Below, one piece after another: positions 21,224-31,718 of a stretch of 64,000 bases of DNA. The notes under the pieces were generated by a model, which did no database searches, was not told where the DNA came from, and saw only the letters and a list, made by a program, of their open reading frames with translations. This stretch comes from Pectinophora gossypiella (taxonomy: Eukaryota > Arthropoda > Insecta > Lepidoptera > Gelechiidae), in the NCBI RefSeq assembly GCF_024362695.1, contig NC_065425.1:3043001-3107000 (forward strand). The letters run 5' to 3'. Position 1 is the first letter of the stretch, and every line of letters starts with the position of its first letter. A program made the translations under genes and the position numbers.

Positions 21224-24200
21224 ATGAAGACTAAACGTCGACGAGAGAGGTCAGATAGTCCTGCAGAGCCAACGCGTAAAAGATGGCGACCATGGAGGCC
21301 TCACGATTCAGGATCAGATTCCGGTTCTGGTGACACTGACGAAAACGACAGTATACATCCTGGTAAGCCCGTTCCTGTTATTGTAGAAAGTGTTACGGCT
21401 AAGGCGGACATCATACCACTTTTTGATCCCGAAGCCGACATATTTGCAGTTCAATGGATAAATAAAATTGAACAGCTGGGCGCAATACATAATTGGACAT
21501 ATAATATGAAATCGTATTTTATGCAGTCTAGACTAGCGGGCATGGCTAGGATTTGGCATTCATCTCTACCATCCTACGAATTATCTTGGCAAGAATGGAA
21601 ATCAGAATTATTGACAGCCTTCCCCAAAAACATTGATTTTGTAGAGTCTCTCCGAGAAATGCTGTCCAGGAGGAAACTGGCCTCTGAGAGTATGACCCAA
21701 TATTTTTACAACAAGAATGCTATGTTGACAAAACTTGAACTTTTGGGTGATAAGGCAGTCGCATGTTTAATTGATGGCTTACCAGTCCACATGCGAGCGC
21801 CAGCAAGAGCCGGCAACTTCAGGACACCAAGCGAACTATATGCTAAATTCTTAACCGTTATGGAAGAAGTAAAGCCGAAATTGCTACCTCCAAGTCGTCC
21901 AGTGTTTCCAAAAGCAGATGAACGAGCTGAAACTAGAGATAATAGAAAACTTGTCTGTTTTTTATGCCAAGAATCAGGTCATACTGTACGCAGGTGTCCT
22001 AGAAACAACAGGCCACCGTGTACACATTGTAAGAAGCTAGGTCATTCACCAGAGCGGTGTTGGTTTAATCCCAGCAATACCACGAACTCCACTTCGTCAG
22101 CGCTAACATCTGCAGTGCCCAGGAAGGAAGCGGTCAATCTGTTATCAGAGGTAAACGACATATATTTCCGCAATATTACTATAAATGATATTCCTGTTCG
22201 AGCGTACTTTGATTCTGGTACTAAAATCAATGTGATCAATCAGAATATTGCGACAAAGTTAAACATTCCTATCGAGCCATGTGATCTGTACGTAGGGGGT
22301 TTTGGAGGCACACCAATTCCGTCTAGAGGCTATGTAGAAGGAACCGTTGATATCAATGGAATGAAATTTGATACTAAGCTGGTAATAACAGACTGGTACA
22401 TGTCAGCTATGGACGTGATAATAGGTCAACCGATAATCAATGAACCAAGTCTTGAATTTGTTGTTAGCGGGAATAAAATGATGATTCGCAAAAAACATGA
22501 GGGAAATCTAGACACAGATCTTCTCAACGTGGATGTTATAACCGAAAATAGTTTTAAAGCAATAGTTAAATGCACAAAGGACGTTGTTATACCACCAGGT
22601 CATGTCATGATGATTGATGTGTCATGCAATACTTTGACGGGTGACTCAGTTTATGTAGAATCTTGTAGACGGTGTTATGGTACAATCGATTATGCCATAC
22701 CTGCAAGTTTGATAGAAGGAGGTAACAACAGCTTATTACAGATAACAAACGCGTCCAGGAATCCACTTTCATTCTCACAAGGAGAATTGTTGGCGCGAGG
22801 ATTAAAATGTTTCGAAGATAATCAATTTTTTTCAGGCGAACACACACCCATGGGAAGTCAGAGTCAGATAATGAGCATAGATTTTGGGAAGGTACGATGT
22901 GGCGTAGATGACCCCTTATTAAAAAAAAGGCTTCATGAATTGTTATCCGAATATTCTGATTGTTTTTCATCCGACACCACTGAATTGGGATGTACGGACA
23001 AAATAAGCATGTATATAGATCTAAACACTGATAAACCTGTATGTTATAGACCTTACAGATTGTCCTTGCCTGAAAAAGCCGTAGTAAGGGAAAAAGTAGA
23101 CGAGCTGCTGAATAATGGAATAATCCGAGAAGCGACTTCTGCGTATGCCAGCCCAATAATTTTAGTGCGCAAGAAAGGAGGTGATTACAGATTGTGCGTG
23201 GATTACCGAAAATTGAACAGTCAGACTGTGAAAGATAAATATCCCTTGCCAGTAATTGAAGATCAGGTAGAAAAACTGTCAGGTAAGAAGTTTTTTACTA
23301 GTCTTGATTTGTCACAAGGATTTTATCAGATCCCTATGCATGAGGACTCTATTTCAAAAACTGGATTCGTAACACCAGAGGGCCATTATGAGTTTTTGCG
23401 GATGCCCTTTGGGCTGGCTAATTCACCATGTGTATTTCAACGACTCATGGATAAAATATTGGGGGCCCTCAGATTTAACGAAGTTTTACCGTATATAGAC
23501 GACTTATTGATTCCTACCACCACGGCTGAGGAAGGCCTATTAACACTTCAAAAAGTATTGAATATAATTAGAGACGCAAATCTGACCTTAAATTTAGATA
23601 AATGCACATTTTTGCAATCGTCGCTAGAATATCTCGGTTACGAGATTAGTGAACATGGCATAAGACCAGGACAGAAGAAAATTGAGGCAGTGACAAGATA
23701 CAAAGAACCAACCAATGTGCATGAACTGCGCATGTTTCTGGGCTTAGCGAGCTACTTTAGAAAGTTTGTAAACAACTACGCTCTCTTGACTCATGACCTG
23801 TACCGTCTATTAAAGAAAAATTGCTCCTGGGAATGGAAGGAAGCCCAACAGATTGCTTTTGATAATTTGAAACGCATTTTAACCGAGAGGCCAGTTTTAG
23901 CGCTGTACAATCCAAATGCTATAACTGAAGTCCATACAGATGCTTCAAGTAAAGGGATAGCAGGAATACTTCTACAAAAGGTGAATAATACACTGAAACC
24001 AGTAGCATACTACAGCCGTAAGACCTCTAAAGAAGAAGCTTTATACCATTCATTTGAATTAGAAACTTTGGCAGTTGTTGAGTCATTGAGGAGATTCCGA
24101 ATATATTTAGCTGGAATACAGTTTCGAGTGGTCACGGACTGCGTTGCGGTACGGCAGACCTTCGAAAAGAAGGATCTCTTACCGAGGGTGGCTCGTTGGT

Positions 24201-25603
24201 GGTTAAGTATCCAAGAATACAACATGGACATTATACACAAACCTGGGAGCTCTCATAAGCACGTAGACGCATTGAGCAGGTCAGCAGTGAACGCCAGTGA
24301 TGTATTGATTCTAGACTTATTAGATTGGGCGGTCTGTTTACAAGGCCAAGATGATGGCATTTGCTGCATTAAACAGAAACTGGAAAACCACATACAAGAT
24401 CCAGACATTGCTAACAATTACGTGCTTGAAGACAGCAGATTATACCGAAAGATAAGTAATGATCAGTTAAGATTGGTTATACCTAAAGCCGCAAGATGGA
24501 ATATTCTTCGTAAATACCACGATGATATTGGACATCCAGGCCTCAAGCGTTGTGATACCATCATAAAAGAGAATTGTTGGTTTCCACGGATGACAAGATT
24601 TATCAGAAAATACGTCAATGCTTGTATTGATTGTATATATAAGAGAGGGCAATATGGAAAACCTGAGGGCCGTCTTCACCCGATCGAGAAAGTTGCTGAA
24701 CCTCTTCACACCCTTCACATATATCACTTAGGACCATTCTGTAAGAGCAGTACTGGTAATTCTTACCTGTTTGTTGTCGTGGACTCTTACACAAAATTTA
24801 TGTGGGCCAAACCAACAAAAACAACTAAGTCTTTAGAGGCCGAACAAAAACTAGAAGACATTTTCGCATATTTTGGATATCCGAAACGTCTCATATCAGA
24901 CAGTGGGGCGGCATTTACCAGCAAGCGGTTTAAACAGTTCTGCCTTGATCATCAAATAAAGCACGTAACCAATGCTGTAGCCTCGCCGCGATCGAATGGA
25001 CAAGTGGAGCGATTCAACCGGACTGTTTTAGAAGCAATAAACAAAAGTACTACCGACGAGAGAAATTGGGACAAATGTCTTAATAAAATTGTTTGGGGGA
25101 TTAACAACACGGTAAATTCTTCAACAGGTTTCCCAGCTTATAGAATGATGTTCCACTCTCAGCGAACAAGATTTCAGGGTATGTCTACAAATCAATATGA
25201 TGATGAAGCAACTACATCCCAGATCAGAGCAAAAGCTACACAAAATATGGAAAGAGTGGCTGCATCCATGAAAAAAAGGTTTGATCAAAGGAGGAAGAAA
25301 CCTACTGTATACAAAGTTGGGGATTTAGTACTATGGAAAAGTGCACAAGATAAAAACAAGGATTCCGTGAGAAAATTAAAAGAAAAATATAGTGGGCCTT
25401 ACAAAATTAAAAAGGTTTTGGGAAATGACAGATATATTCTAGTTTCTATAAAGGGGTTAAAGGGTTACAAGAAATATCAGGCTACAGTTGCTTCAGACGC
25501 GTTAAGGAGATTCAATAATCAGGATGACAATGACAGTGACACTACAACTCATGAATCCAATGTCGATAGCACGGAAGAGCTCATAGATTTACTAGAGGGA
25601 TAA
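21224..25603 (+). CDS. Gag-pol polyprotein of Ty3/gypsy retrotransposon (integrase active site altered)
   Basis: Single 1459-codon ORF without stops. In order: Arg-rich N-terminus; gag capsid-like region (about 60-220); two CCHC zinc knuckles (C245-C258 and C266-C279); aspartic protease with DSG at 330-332; reverse transcriptase with first Asp at 695 (SLDLSQG) and YIDD at 757-760; RNase H starting at D906 (HTDASS); integrase zinc finger H1099, H1104, C1134, C1137; integrase core; GPY/F-like module (KYSGPYKI). In the core, D1226 (ISDSG) and E1262 (GQVERF) have the expected 35-residue gap. The first catalytic Asp position, 58 residues before D1226, is Tyr1167 (codon TAT at 24722). Everything else looks intact, so this copy can probably make Gag and RT but not an active integrase. 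No frameshift separates gag and pol. The ATG was chosen because it follows the primer site closely and starts the gag similarity. Confidence 0.95.
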   Translation: MKTKRRRERSDSPAEPTRKRWRPWRPHDSGSDSGSGDTDENDSIHPGKPVPVIVESVTAKADIIPLFDPEADIFAVQWINKIEQLGAIHNWTYNMKSYFMQSRLAGMARIWHSSLPSYELSWQEWKSELLTAFPKNIDFVESLREMLSRRKLASESMTQYFYNKNAMLTKLELLGDKAVACLIDGLPVHMRAPARAGNFRTPSELYAKFLTVMEEVKPKLLPPSRPVFPKADERAETRDNRKLVCFLCQESGHTVRRCPRNNRPPCTHCKKLGHSPERCWFNPSNTTNSTSSALTSAVPRKEAVNLLSEVNDIYFRNITINDIPVRAYFDSGTKINVINQNIATKLNIPIEPCDLYVGGFGGTPIPSRGYVEGTVDINGMKFDTKLVITDWYMSAMDVIIGQPIINEPSLEFVVSGNKMMIRKKHEGNLDTDLLNVDVITENSFKAIVKCTKDVVIPPGHVMMIDVSCNTLTGDSVYVESCRRCYGTIDYAIPASLIEGGNNSLLQITNASRNPLSFSQGELLARGLKCFEDNQFFSGEHTPMGSQSQIMSIDFGKVRCGVDDPLLKKRLHELLSEYSDCFSSDTTELGCTDKISMYIDLNTDKPVCYRPYRLSLPEKAVVREKVDELLNNGIIREATSAYASPIILVRKKGGDYRLCVDYRKLNSQTVKDKYPLPVIEDQVEKLSGKKFFTSLDLSQGFYQIPMHEDSISKTGFVTPEGHYEFLRMPFGLANSPCVFQRLMDKILGALRFNEVLPYIDDLLIPTTTAEEGLLTLQKVLNIIRDANLTLNLDKCTFLQSSLEYLGYEISEHGIRPGQKKIEAVTRYKEPTNVHELRMFLGLASYFRKFVNNYALLTHDLYRLLKKNCSWEWKEAQQIAFDNLKRILTERPVLALYNPNAITEVHTDASSKGIAGILLQKVNNTLKPVAYYSRKTSKEEALYHSFELETLAVVESLRRFRIYLAGIQFRVVTDCVAVRQTFEKKDLLPRVARWWLSIQEYNMDIIHKPGSSHKHVDALSRSAVNASDVLILDLLDWAVCLQGQDDGICCIKQKLENHIQDPDIANNYVLEDSRLYRKISNDQLRLVIPKAARWNILRKYHDDIGHPGLKRCDTIIKENCWFPRMTRFIRKYVNACIDCIYKRGQYGKPEGRLHPIEKVAEPLHTLHIYHLGPFCKSSTGNSYLFVVVDSYTKFMWAKPTKTTKSLEAEQKLEDIFAYFGYPKRLISDSGAAFTSKRFKQFCLDHQIKHVTNAVASPRSNGQVERFNRTVLEAINKSTTDERNWDKCLNKIVWGINNTVNSSTGFPAYRMMFHSQRTRFQGMSTNQYDDEATTSQIRAKATQNMERVAASMKKRFDQRRKKPTVYKVGDLVLWKSAQDKNKDSVRKLKEKYSGPYKIKKVLGNDRYILVSIKGLKGYKKYQATVASDALRRFNNQDDNDSDTTTHESNVDSTEELIDLLEG

Positions 25604-25689
25604 AATTGAAAGAAATTGGTAAATATTAGCAGTACGTTGATTTTGTTGTTTCATGTTCATTAAGAAAATTATAGTAAAATTAGGTATAC

Positions 25690-25955
25690 GGGCCGTCAGT
25701 AAAGACGATGAGAAAAATCGTGAGTTTAATAAGGTTCAATCACATATATTATTATAAAAGGTGACTTAATATCACGTTCCAAGTTTGCATTGGACCGTCA
25801 ACCCAGACGATGAGAAAAAGGGACAAGTTTCATGGGGCCGTCAGTCCAGACGATGAGAAAAAGGACAAGTTTTATTGGGCCGTCAGTCCAGACGATGAGA
25901 AAAAGGACAAGTTTTATTGGGCCGTCAGTCCAGACGATGAGAAAAAGGACATCAA
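25690..25955 (+). repeat. Tandem ~42-bp repeats in the 3' untranslated part of the LTR element
   Basis: Units of the form GGGCCGTCAGTCCAGACGATG followed by AGAAAAAGGACAAGTTTTATT. Three or four tightly adjacent copies (about 25793-25955) follow one diverged outlier at 25690. They lie between the gag-pol stop and the 3' LTR, outside any ORF. Confidence 0.9.
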
Positions 25956-26336
25956 CAAATACCACAACAACATTTAATGTTAATTTTATTTAATTCAATT
26001 TTTTGTGTTATGTTTACTTACAGAATTTAGTACTTCTCAGAAACAAAATTTCGTGACAACAACAAAAAAAAAATATATATATAAAATTGCTTACCGACTC
26101 TAATATATAACTATGTGATTTACAGGTAGCGAAACCACGTGAGACGGGAGACATCAACAGAAACTAACAACACCGAAATCGGACTAAGCTGAAATGTAAC
26201 TTATAAGCCTGGTAATTAAAATATATTTGGTTGTATCATATAATTAATTTATAAAAATATATATATATACATAAATCAATTTTATGTAATAAATAATTAA
26301 TTTGCGTGGAAGCAAATTGTGTCAGGATGGACGAAT

Positions 26337-27004
26337 TGTTACAATAATGATAATTTAAAAGTATTTCAAATTATATTCAATTAAATTTATTGTTAAAATG
26401 TGATTTTACTGAATAGAATTATTCAGTTTACAATAATATAGTAAAATAGCACGTCACATGTTCTCTGTGGCGGAAGTTGTTTATCGCCCAGGTAAGCGCC
26501 ATGCCCTGTGACAAATACAATAACTTAAACGTATTTAAAAATCATATTTAATCAAATTAATTATTAAAATGATATTATATTTAATTTTTATTCGATTAAT
26601 ACTATTAAAGTAAAATAACACCCTACACGTGCGTGGATGTTGTTTGTCGCCTATAAAACGCGCCATGTCGGCGCCGCGCGGGCCAGTTGACTGCAGGCGC
26701 TCGTAGGGGACGCTTGGCAAAAAAGATAAGTATTTTGTGGTGATTGAATATTGTTATGTCAAAATATAGTAGTTTTATTTAATAAATTTATAAAGATTAA
26801 TTACTTTATTCAAAGTGTTTAAGGTATTTTTATTGGTGTAAAATTATGAGCGTAATAATAATTGTAGTAACGTTGTAATAAATTATCAATTTATCATACA
26901 CCCTAAAATAAGGATAATAAATATAATGTTAACTCAATGGAGTATAGTCGTTTCCTTTATTTACCAGGTACCTAAACTAGTTTATTAATATATAATCTTT
27001 ATCA
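26337..27004 (+). repeat. 3' LTR
   Basis: 668 bp, the same as the 5' LTR apart from ACGTGCGTGG versus ACGTGG near 26629, a 4-bp duplication. Confidence 0.95.
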
Positions 27005-27374
27005 ATACTTCAATCCACGTTCATACCTGGTTTATTTTTTATTTAAAAATAAATTATATATTAATTATATTTATATTAATTATATTTTATTTTTATATTT
27101 TATATTTTTACATTTGTAAGGTGGTTAGTGTCTAATCACTAATAGCTACCTTACTGAATGTTTGAATGAACTGCACCGCAAGCCTCCCACGCATTTCAGT
27201 ATAGTAGAACGAATGGGTGGGTACTTAGTTAGAAATAAGATCATCTAACTAGATGGGGGAAGTCTTCTCAATTGAAACAAGGTAGACTCCTCTCCTTTTA
27301 ATTTGGTTTCAGATCTTCCTCAATTTAGGAAAAGAGGAAAACTTGACATTGATTCGCATTTATCCTTTCTTCTT

Positions 27375-27866
27375 CCTATCGTATGGGTTATGCGGTGGAT
27401 CACCAACCTCATCAACCCTGGTGTCTGGGTTATTATTGAGCCGCCTAAGGCCCCTGTAAGGCTCATGTAACGACTACATACTTACATCAGCAAGTAGTAA
27501 CCGGGACCCGGGGAGTTAGACAATAAACGATTATCTTATCTTATCTTATCTTACCAACAGCTTAAAATGCCTTCCGTAGCATGGGTCATCTTACTGCCGG
27601 GCAATCAAGTGTTCAGCCATAGCATGGCTCCATCGCAGCACAAGCTGAGCCATTTCCTTTTGCTCGTATTCGCAACATTCATAATTACCTAGTTCATATA
27701 ACAAATGTAAATTGTTACTGGCAATAAATTTATCTTATTCTTATTCTAATGTGCTAACCAAACTAGGGATCACAAAGTGATTTTTGTGACATGTCCCCAC
27801 CGGGTTCGAACCCGGGGCCTCCGGATCGTGAGACCAACAGTCAACCACTGGACCACAGAGGCCGTT
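27375..27866 (-). repeat. SINE-2 fragments
   Basis: Body (GTATGGGTTATGCGGTGGAT; TCAGCAAGTAGTAACCGGGA) with a (TTATC)n insert at 27533-27555. A reverse tRNA-like head is at 27798-27866 (GGGTTCGAACCCGGGGCC; CCACTGGACCACAGAGGCC). Confidence 0.65.
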
Positions 27867-28061
27867 TGTCCTTTACAATCAGCGGTGGAGCAGCGTGGGT
27901 GTGGTAGAGAGTGGGTATTTTCCTTACCCCTTTGGTAATCTAATTTTATACGCAATAAATTGTCAATATTAGAATCATTTATTGCGTTCCACATAGTAGG
28001 TAGAAGGTTGGTGTAGGCGACACACCTTAATATTTACTCACTATGATTAAAATAATATGGA

Positions 28062-28352
28062 GGAGCTTGGTGGCGAAGCGATAAACGCGCTCGGTCTGCG
28101 ATTGTTGAAGTTAAGCAACTTTCGCAAAGGCCGGTCATAGGATGGGTGACCACAAAAAAAAAGTTTTCATCTCGAGCTCCTCCGTGCTTCAGAAGGCACG
28201 TTAAGCCGTTGGTCCCGGCTGCATTAGCAGTCGTTAATAACCATCAATCCGCACTGGGCCCGCGTGATGGTTTAAGGCCCGATCTCCCTATCCATCCATC
28301 GGGAAGGCCTGTGCCCCAGCAGTGGGGACGTTAATGGGCTGATGATGATGAT
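28062..28352 (+). repeat. SINE-3 copy with full tRNA/5S-like head
   Basis: GGAGCTTGGTGGCGAAGCG (tRNA-like), then GATTGTTGAAGTTAAGCAAC and GGCCGGTCATAGGATGGGTG, which resemble 5S rRNA, then the family body and a (GAT)n tail. Confidence 0.8.
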
Positions 28353-28374
28353 GATTACAATATCACCCTCGGTA

Positions 28375-28560
28375 TCCGTTACGATGTCACTAACATCTTG
28401 TATAAAGCTAACAGAAAGCTCGGTGAGGTGTGGGTACTTAGTTCATATTGCGATTGTTGTATGTACTTACCTCTGACATAGAATAAGGAATAATACTATG
28501 TACTCGTACCTCTGACTAACCCATTCAGATAAAGTCATGAGCTTATAATCATGGAACTTG
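28375..28560 (+). repeat. MITE-A and SINE-6 fragments
   Basis: GTTACGATGTCACTAACATC (MITE-A end), then GCTCGGTGAGGTGTGGGTAC (SINE-6) and TAGAATAAGGAATAATACTA. Confidence 0.5.
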
Positions 28561-28902
28561 CAACAGTGTCGAGATATCGGGAGTCTCATATCCCTGCTTT
28601 TAAACGCGGTAAGCCGTTATTATGTGTTTTAATTATGATGATAACCGCGTAAACTTAATGAGCATGAGCTTATGTTATGTAAAACAAAAGACTTAAAAAC
28701 CCGAGTTGCTTTTAATTGACGGCAACCTCACAGGAGGAAATGATGAAACAATTTTACTGAAAAGCTTGAACGAATGAAACGAAACCTATTTGGTTGAAAG
28801 GAAAGTTGTGTGACTGTTTCGAGCTTCCAACTAAGTTAGAAATGCGGAAAATTTTGACACACGCATTAGCCATTTACAACGGAAGGGTATGCATAGCATT
28901 GG

Positions 28903-29165
28903 GTAGTTTCCTAGGTCAAAGATAAATTATGATATTCTGATTAATACAAAGTAAAGACAGATCTAAAGGTGACAAAAAACGTTTTCTTTTCTCTATTTAC
29001 TTAACTTATTTTTACTAATTTAATAAGTAAAAAATGTAATTTAATAATAAGTGCGAAGTTTTGTTACGTTCTTCGATGACGTTCCAGGTTAGTTTTTCGT
29101 ACAAATTTTGTGTTTTGACGTTTAGTAAAATGGAACTGATTTGACTAGATAGAAACTAGTCTATT
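28903..29165. mobile_element. MITE-E copy
   Basis: GGGTAGTTTCCTAGGTCAAA to AGAAACTAGTC, ~260 bp. Copies at 38274-38525, 47935-48480 and, inverted, near 59765-59945. Confidence 0.65.
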
Positions 29166-29214
29166 ATTTTATTTATGAATAAGAGTAGCTAGCTTCCACA
29201 CCTTTAGTTAGCAT

Positions 29215-29480
29215 ACATACATACATTCGTTCACGCATATTTCCCACACCGGGGAAGCAGAGACTATGGAATTCCATTTGCTTCCATCCTCCACACTTCT
29301 CTTGCTTCCTACGCTTGCATCTTTTCATAACGCACGTCAGTTCAGAGTAGGTAAACCTTTTCTAATGACATCTCCTATTTGGTCAGTATACGTCCTTCTA
29401 GGTCTTCCTCTGCCAGCCCTACCATCAACCTTTGCCACCTACTCCTTTAGTTGAAACAAGTTATTTAGGTATTATAAAAA
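29215..29480 (-). pseudogene. LINE tail fragment
   Basis: The reverse frame gives GRAGRGRPRRTYTDQIGDV, then KWNSIVSAS near the end, followed by TGTATGTATG. The same tail is at 1600 and 2970. The forward 62-aa ORF is antisense to it. Confidence 0.6.
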
Positions 29481-29584
29481 GCCTGCCCACCATACACCAT
29501 AACAGTAGGGATAAAACTCCTTTGTTAGTGCTTATTTACGCTATTTAAAATAACTTTCGTGCATCATGCTTCTTGACTACAGAA

Positions 29585-29912
29585 CAGCCTCCGTGGTCTA
29601 GTGGTTAGAGCGTTAGGCTCACGATCTGGAGGTCCGGGTTCGATTCCCGATGGGGACATGGTCGAAATCACTTTGTGAGACTGTCCTTTGTTTGGTAAGG
29701 ACTTTTCAGGCTTGAATCACCTGATTGTCCGAAAAAGTAAGATGATTCCGTGCTTCGGAGGGCACGTTAAGCCGTTGGTCCCGGCTATTAGCCGTAAAAA
29801 CACCTCCACCAACCCGCAGTGGAGCAGCGTGGTGGAGTATGCTCCATACCCCCTCCGGTTGATTGAGGGGAGGCCTGTGCCCAGCAGTGGGACGCATATA
29901 GGCAGTTTATGC
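29585..29912 (+). repeat. SINE-1 copy (tRNA-headed)
   Basis: Head GTGGTCTAGTGGTTAGAGC with box B GGTTCGATTCC; body CACTTTGTGAGACTGTCC, GCACGTTAAGCCGTTGGTCC; end GTGCCCAGCAGTGGGACG. The 131-aa ORF across it is repeat-derived. Confidence 0.85.
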
Positions 29913-29954
29913 TTCTTGACTACTAAGACCGAGTTTCTATGGCATCTGAACAGA

Positions 29955-30315
29955 GTCATCCCTCATTCAGCGCTTATCGCTATCGGCCCACTAGAGTCGC
30001 AACGGAAACGGAGTCGTAGAGTCGGAAGGCACGTTAAGCCGTTGGTCCCGGTTGCTAGCCCCACGCCTTTGGCGGCTCAGTAATAACCCTGACACCAGGG
30101 TTGATGATGCTGGTATTCCATCTCACAACCCATACGATAAGAAGAAGACTAGAGTCATTTAGTTCTTTCAAAATTCTCTCAGACGACGCCCTGAACCGAG
30201 GTTCGCACCCAAATGGGAAACTTCAGGCCTATTGTCTTAATTTTTTGTACTAGGAGAGCTCTCAGCGCTCCTCATTTGTCCGACCAAGGTGTTATGCCAT
30301 CTCAGGCAAAAAAAA
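29955..30315 (+). repeat. SINE-5 copy interrupted by SINE-2 sequence
   Basis: CATTCAGCGCTTATCGCTAT at 29971, then SINE-2 body (GGAAGGCACGTTAAGCCGTT to CCATACGATAAGAAG, about 30020-30150), then SINE-5 again (CAGACGACGCCCTGAACCG to ATCTCAGGCAAAAAAAA). Confidence 0.6.
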
Positions 30316-30419
30316 GTCATTCATTAATTGGCTGGGTAAGTGGAGAGCGCTACCAGACACTTTCGACGGGTTAAATAACCGCACCCAGCACCAGGCTTGC
30401 ACCAATGCGTTATTAATTT

Positions 30420-30697
30420 GTCTTAAGTGGAGTTTTCACTAACACAGTTCCTTCGACCATTATAGACGGTGATTTGACTTACCACCTATCACGTTGGTCT
30501 AATAGAAAGCTCGGTGAGGTGTGGGTAGTTAGTTCATCTTGCGATGGATGTACGATCACGAGCATTAATATGTATACACTTTGGTACCATGTCACATTAA
30601 CTTTTTTGACAAATTAAACTGTAAGTCTCACTGAATGTCAAATATGTTAGTGCGACAGAGTCCTAAAGTGGGTACATTATATTGCTCATGACTGTAC
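30420..30697 (+). repeat. SINE-6 followed by MITE-F
   Basis: SINE-6: GTGGAGTTTTCACTAACACA to GATGGATGTAC. MITE-F (30543-30697): GATCACGAGCATTAATATG to GCTCATGACTGTA, apparently inserted in the SINE, whose end continues with CTCTGATTACCCCAATTGGG. Confidence 0.65.
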
Positions 30698-30999
30698 CTC
30701 TGATTACCCCAATTGGGATATAGTCTGAGCCTATGTATGTTAATAACTAAATAACCAAAATTGAGCTCTTAGACGGTTATAAGGGTACAATCGATGACTG
30801 AAGTGCGATCAAACAATGTGTTAAACTGTCGACTCGTTGAGGCCAATACCTAAACTGTTTGTGTTTGGAACTTCTCGACGTTGACAAATTTGTTACGTCA
30901 CTGTCGGCCAAAGTTTTCGACCCGATCGTGCGGAGATTAAGGACTTTTACAACATATACCATGCTACATAAACAGACACACGTTCGAAATTCGAAAAAT

Positions 31000-31250
31000 C
31001 GATAATATTTTACAAGTCGACTACTACTACTACAGCTCACGCGACACGGCAACCGCGTTGGGCGCGTCGCGAATTATATCGAGGGCTTTGACCAATAGCT
31101 GTGTGACGCATATCCACGTAGAGAGCATTCCCGAAGTCTGCTCGTATTGGTCGAAACCCTCGCTATAACTCGCGACGCACGCGGCGCATTTGCCGTACAG
31201 AGCCAGCTATAGTATGGTCTTAGAAGTCGTTTGTAAAATAAACACAAGTA
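31000..31250. repeat. Inverted-repeat element, CACGGCAACCG type
   Basis: ATCGAGGGCTTTGACCAATA faces TATTGGTCGAAACCCTCG; GC-rich flanks include ACACGGCAACCGCG. Related to 58580-58700. Confidence 0.5.
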
Positions 31251-31718
31251 TTTTGATATCACACGTTTTTTATTTATAAAATTACCAATTAAAATGTCCT
31301 TTTACAAAATAATATTTGTATAACATAACATAAACAGCCTATATATGTCCCACTGTTGGGCACAGGCCTCCCCTCAATCAACCGGAGGGGGTATGGAGCA
31401 TACTCCACCACGCTGTGAATATTTGCATACGTAATTAAATTAATCTGATGCGATTGACGCCGTCGATCTTTTTATTTTATTTTTATATAAAAAATAGAAC
31501 TTGAAGTTGGCTGCAGTTCGTACATACATTAATATGTAAGTTTCTAATTACAGAATACGGACTCAATTTTGACCTATAGACGCAGCTAATGCTAACCCAC
31601 GTAAATTAACGGCGTAGGTAGGTAACCGCTACTGGTGTCTGAAATAGGTAAGTAGACTTAGCGATGAGATAGCAAACCCATGCAGCGGCTGCCCATTAAT
31701 GTTCGACAGTTGAAGCTC

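Larger units (their letters stand above)
20528..27004 (+). mobile_element. Full-length Ty3/gypsy LTR retrotransposon
   Basis: Two long direct repeats (20528-21191 and 26337-27004) start TG and end CA and enclose one gag-pol ORF. The 4-bp target duplication ATAC is at 20524-20527 and 27005-27008. The LTRs read identical except for a 4-bp insertion in the right one, so the insertion is recent. There is no env-like ORF. The tRNA-Leu-type primer site and protein layout suggest the mdg3/micropia side of Ty3/gypsy (inference). No obvious polypurine tract precedes the right LTR; the sequence there is only moderately purine-rich. Confidence 0.95.

Noticed and set aside
22605..23156. 183-codon reverse ORF inside the gag-pol ORF
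   Set aside because: It is antisense to a clear RT-containing reading frame, has no recognisable motif and no promoter; a shadow ORF.
25690..25955. CRISPR-like regular repeats
   Set aside because: Units are contiguous with no unique spacers, in an insect retrotransposon; a tandem repeat, not a CRISPR array.
29585..29660. tRNA gene candidates (also near 54251, 56301, 63630 and others)
   Set aside because: The A and B boxes are good, but the anticodon arm does not fold as a tRNA and the same SINE body follows each; these are SINE heads.
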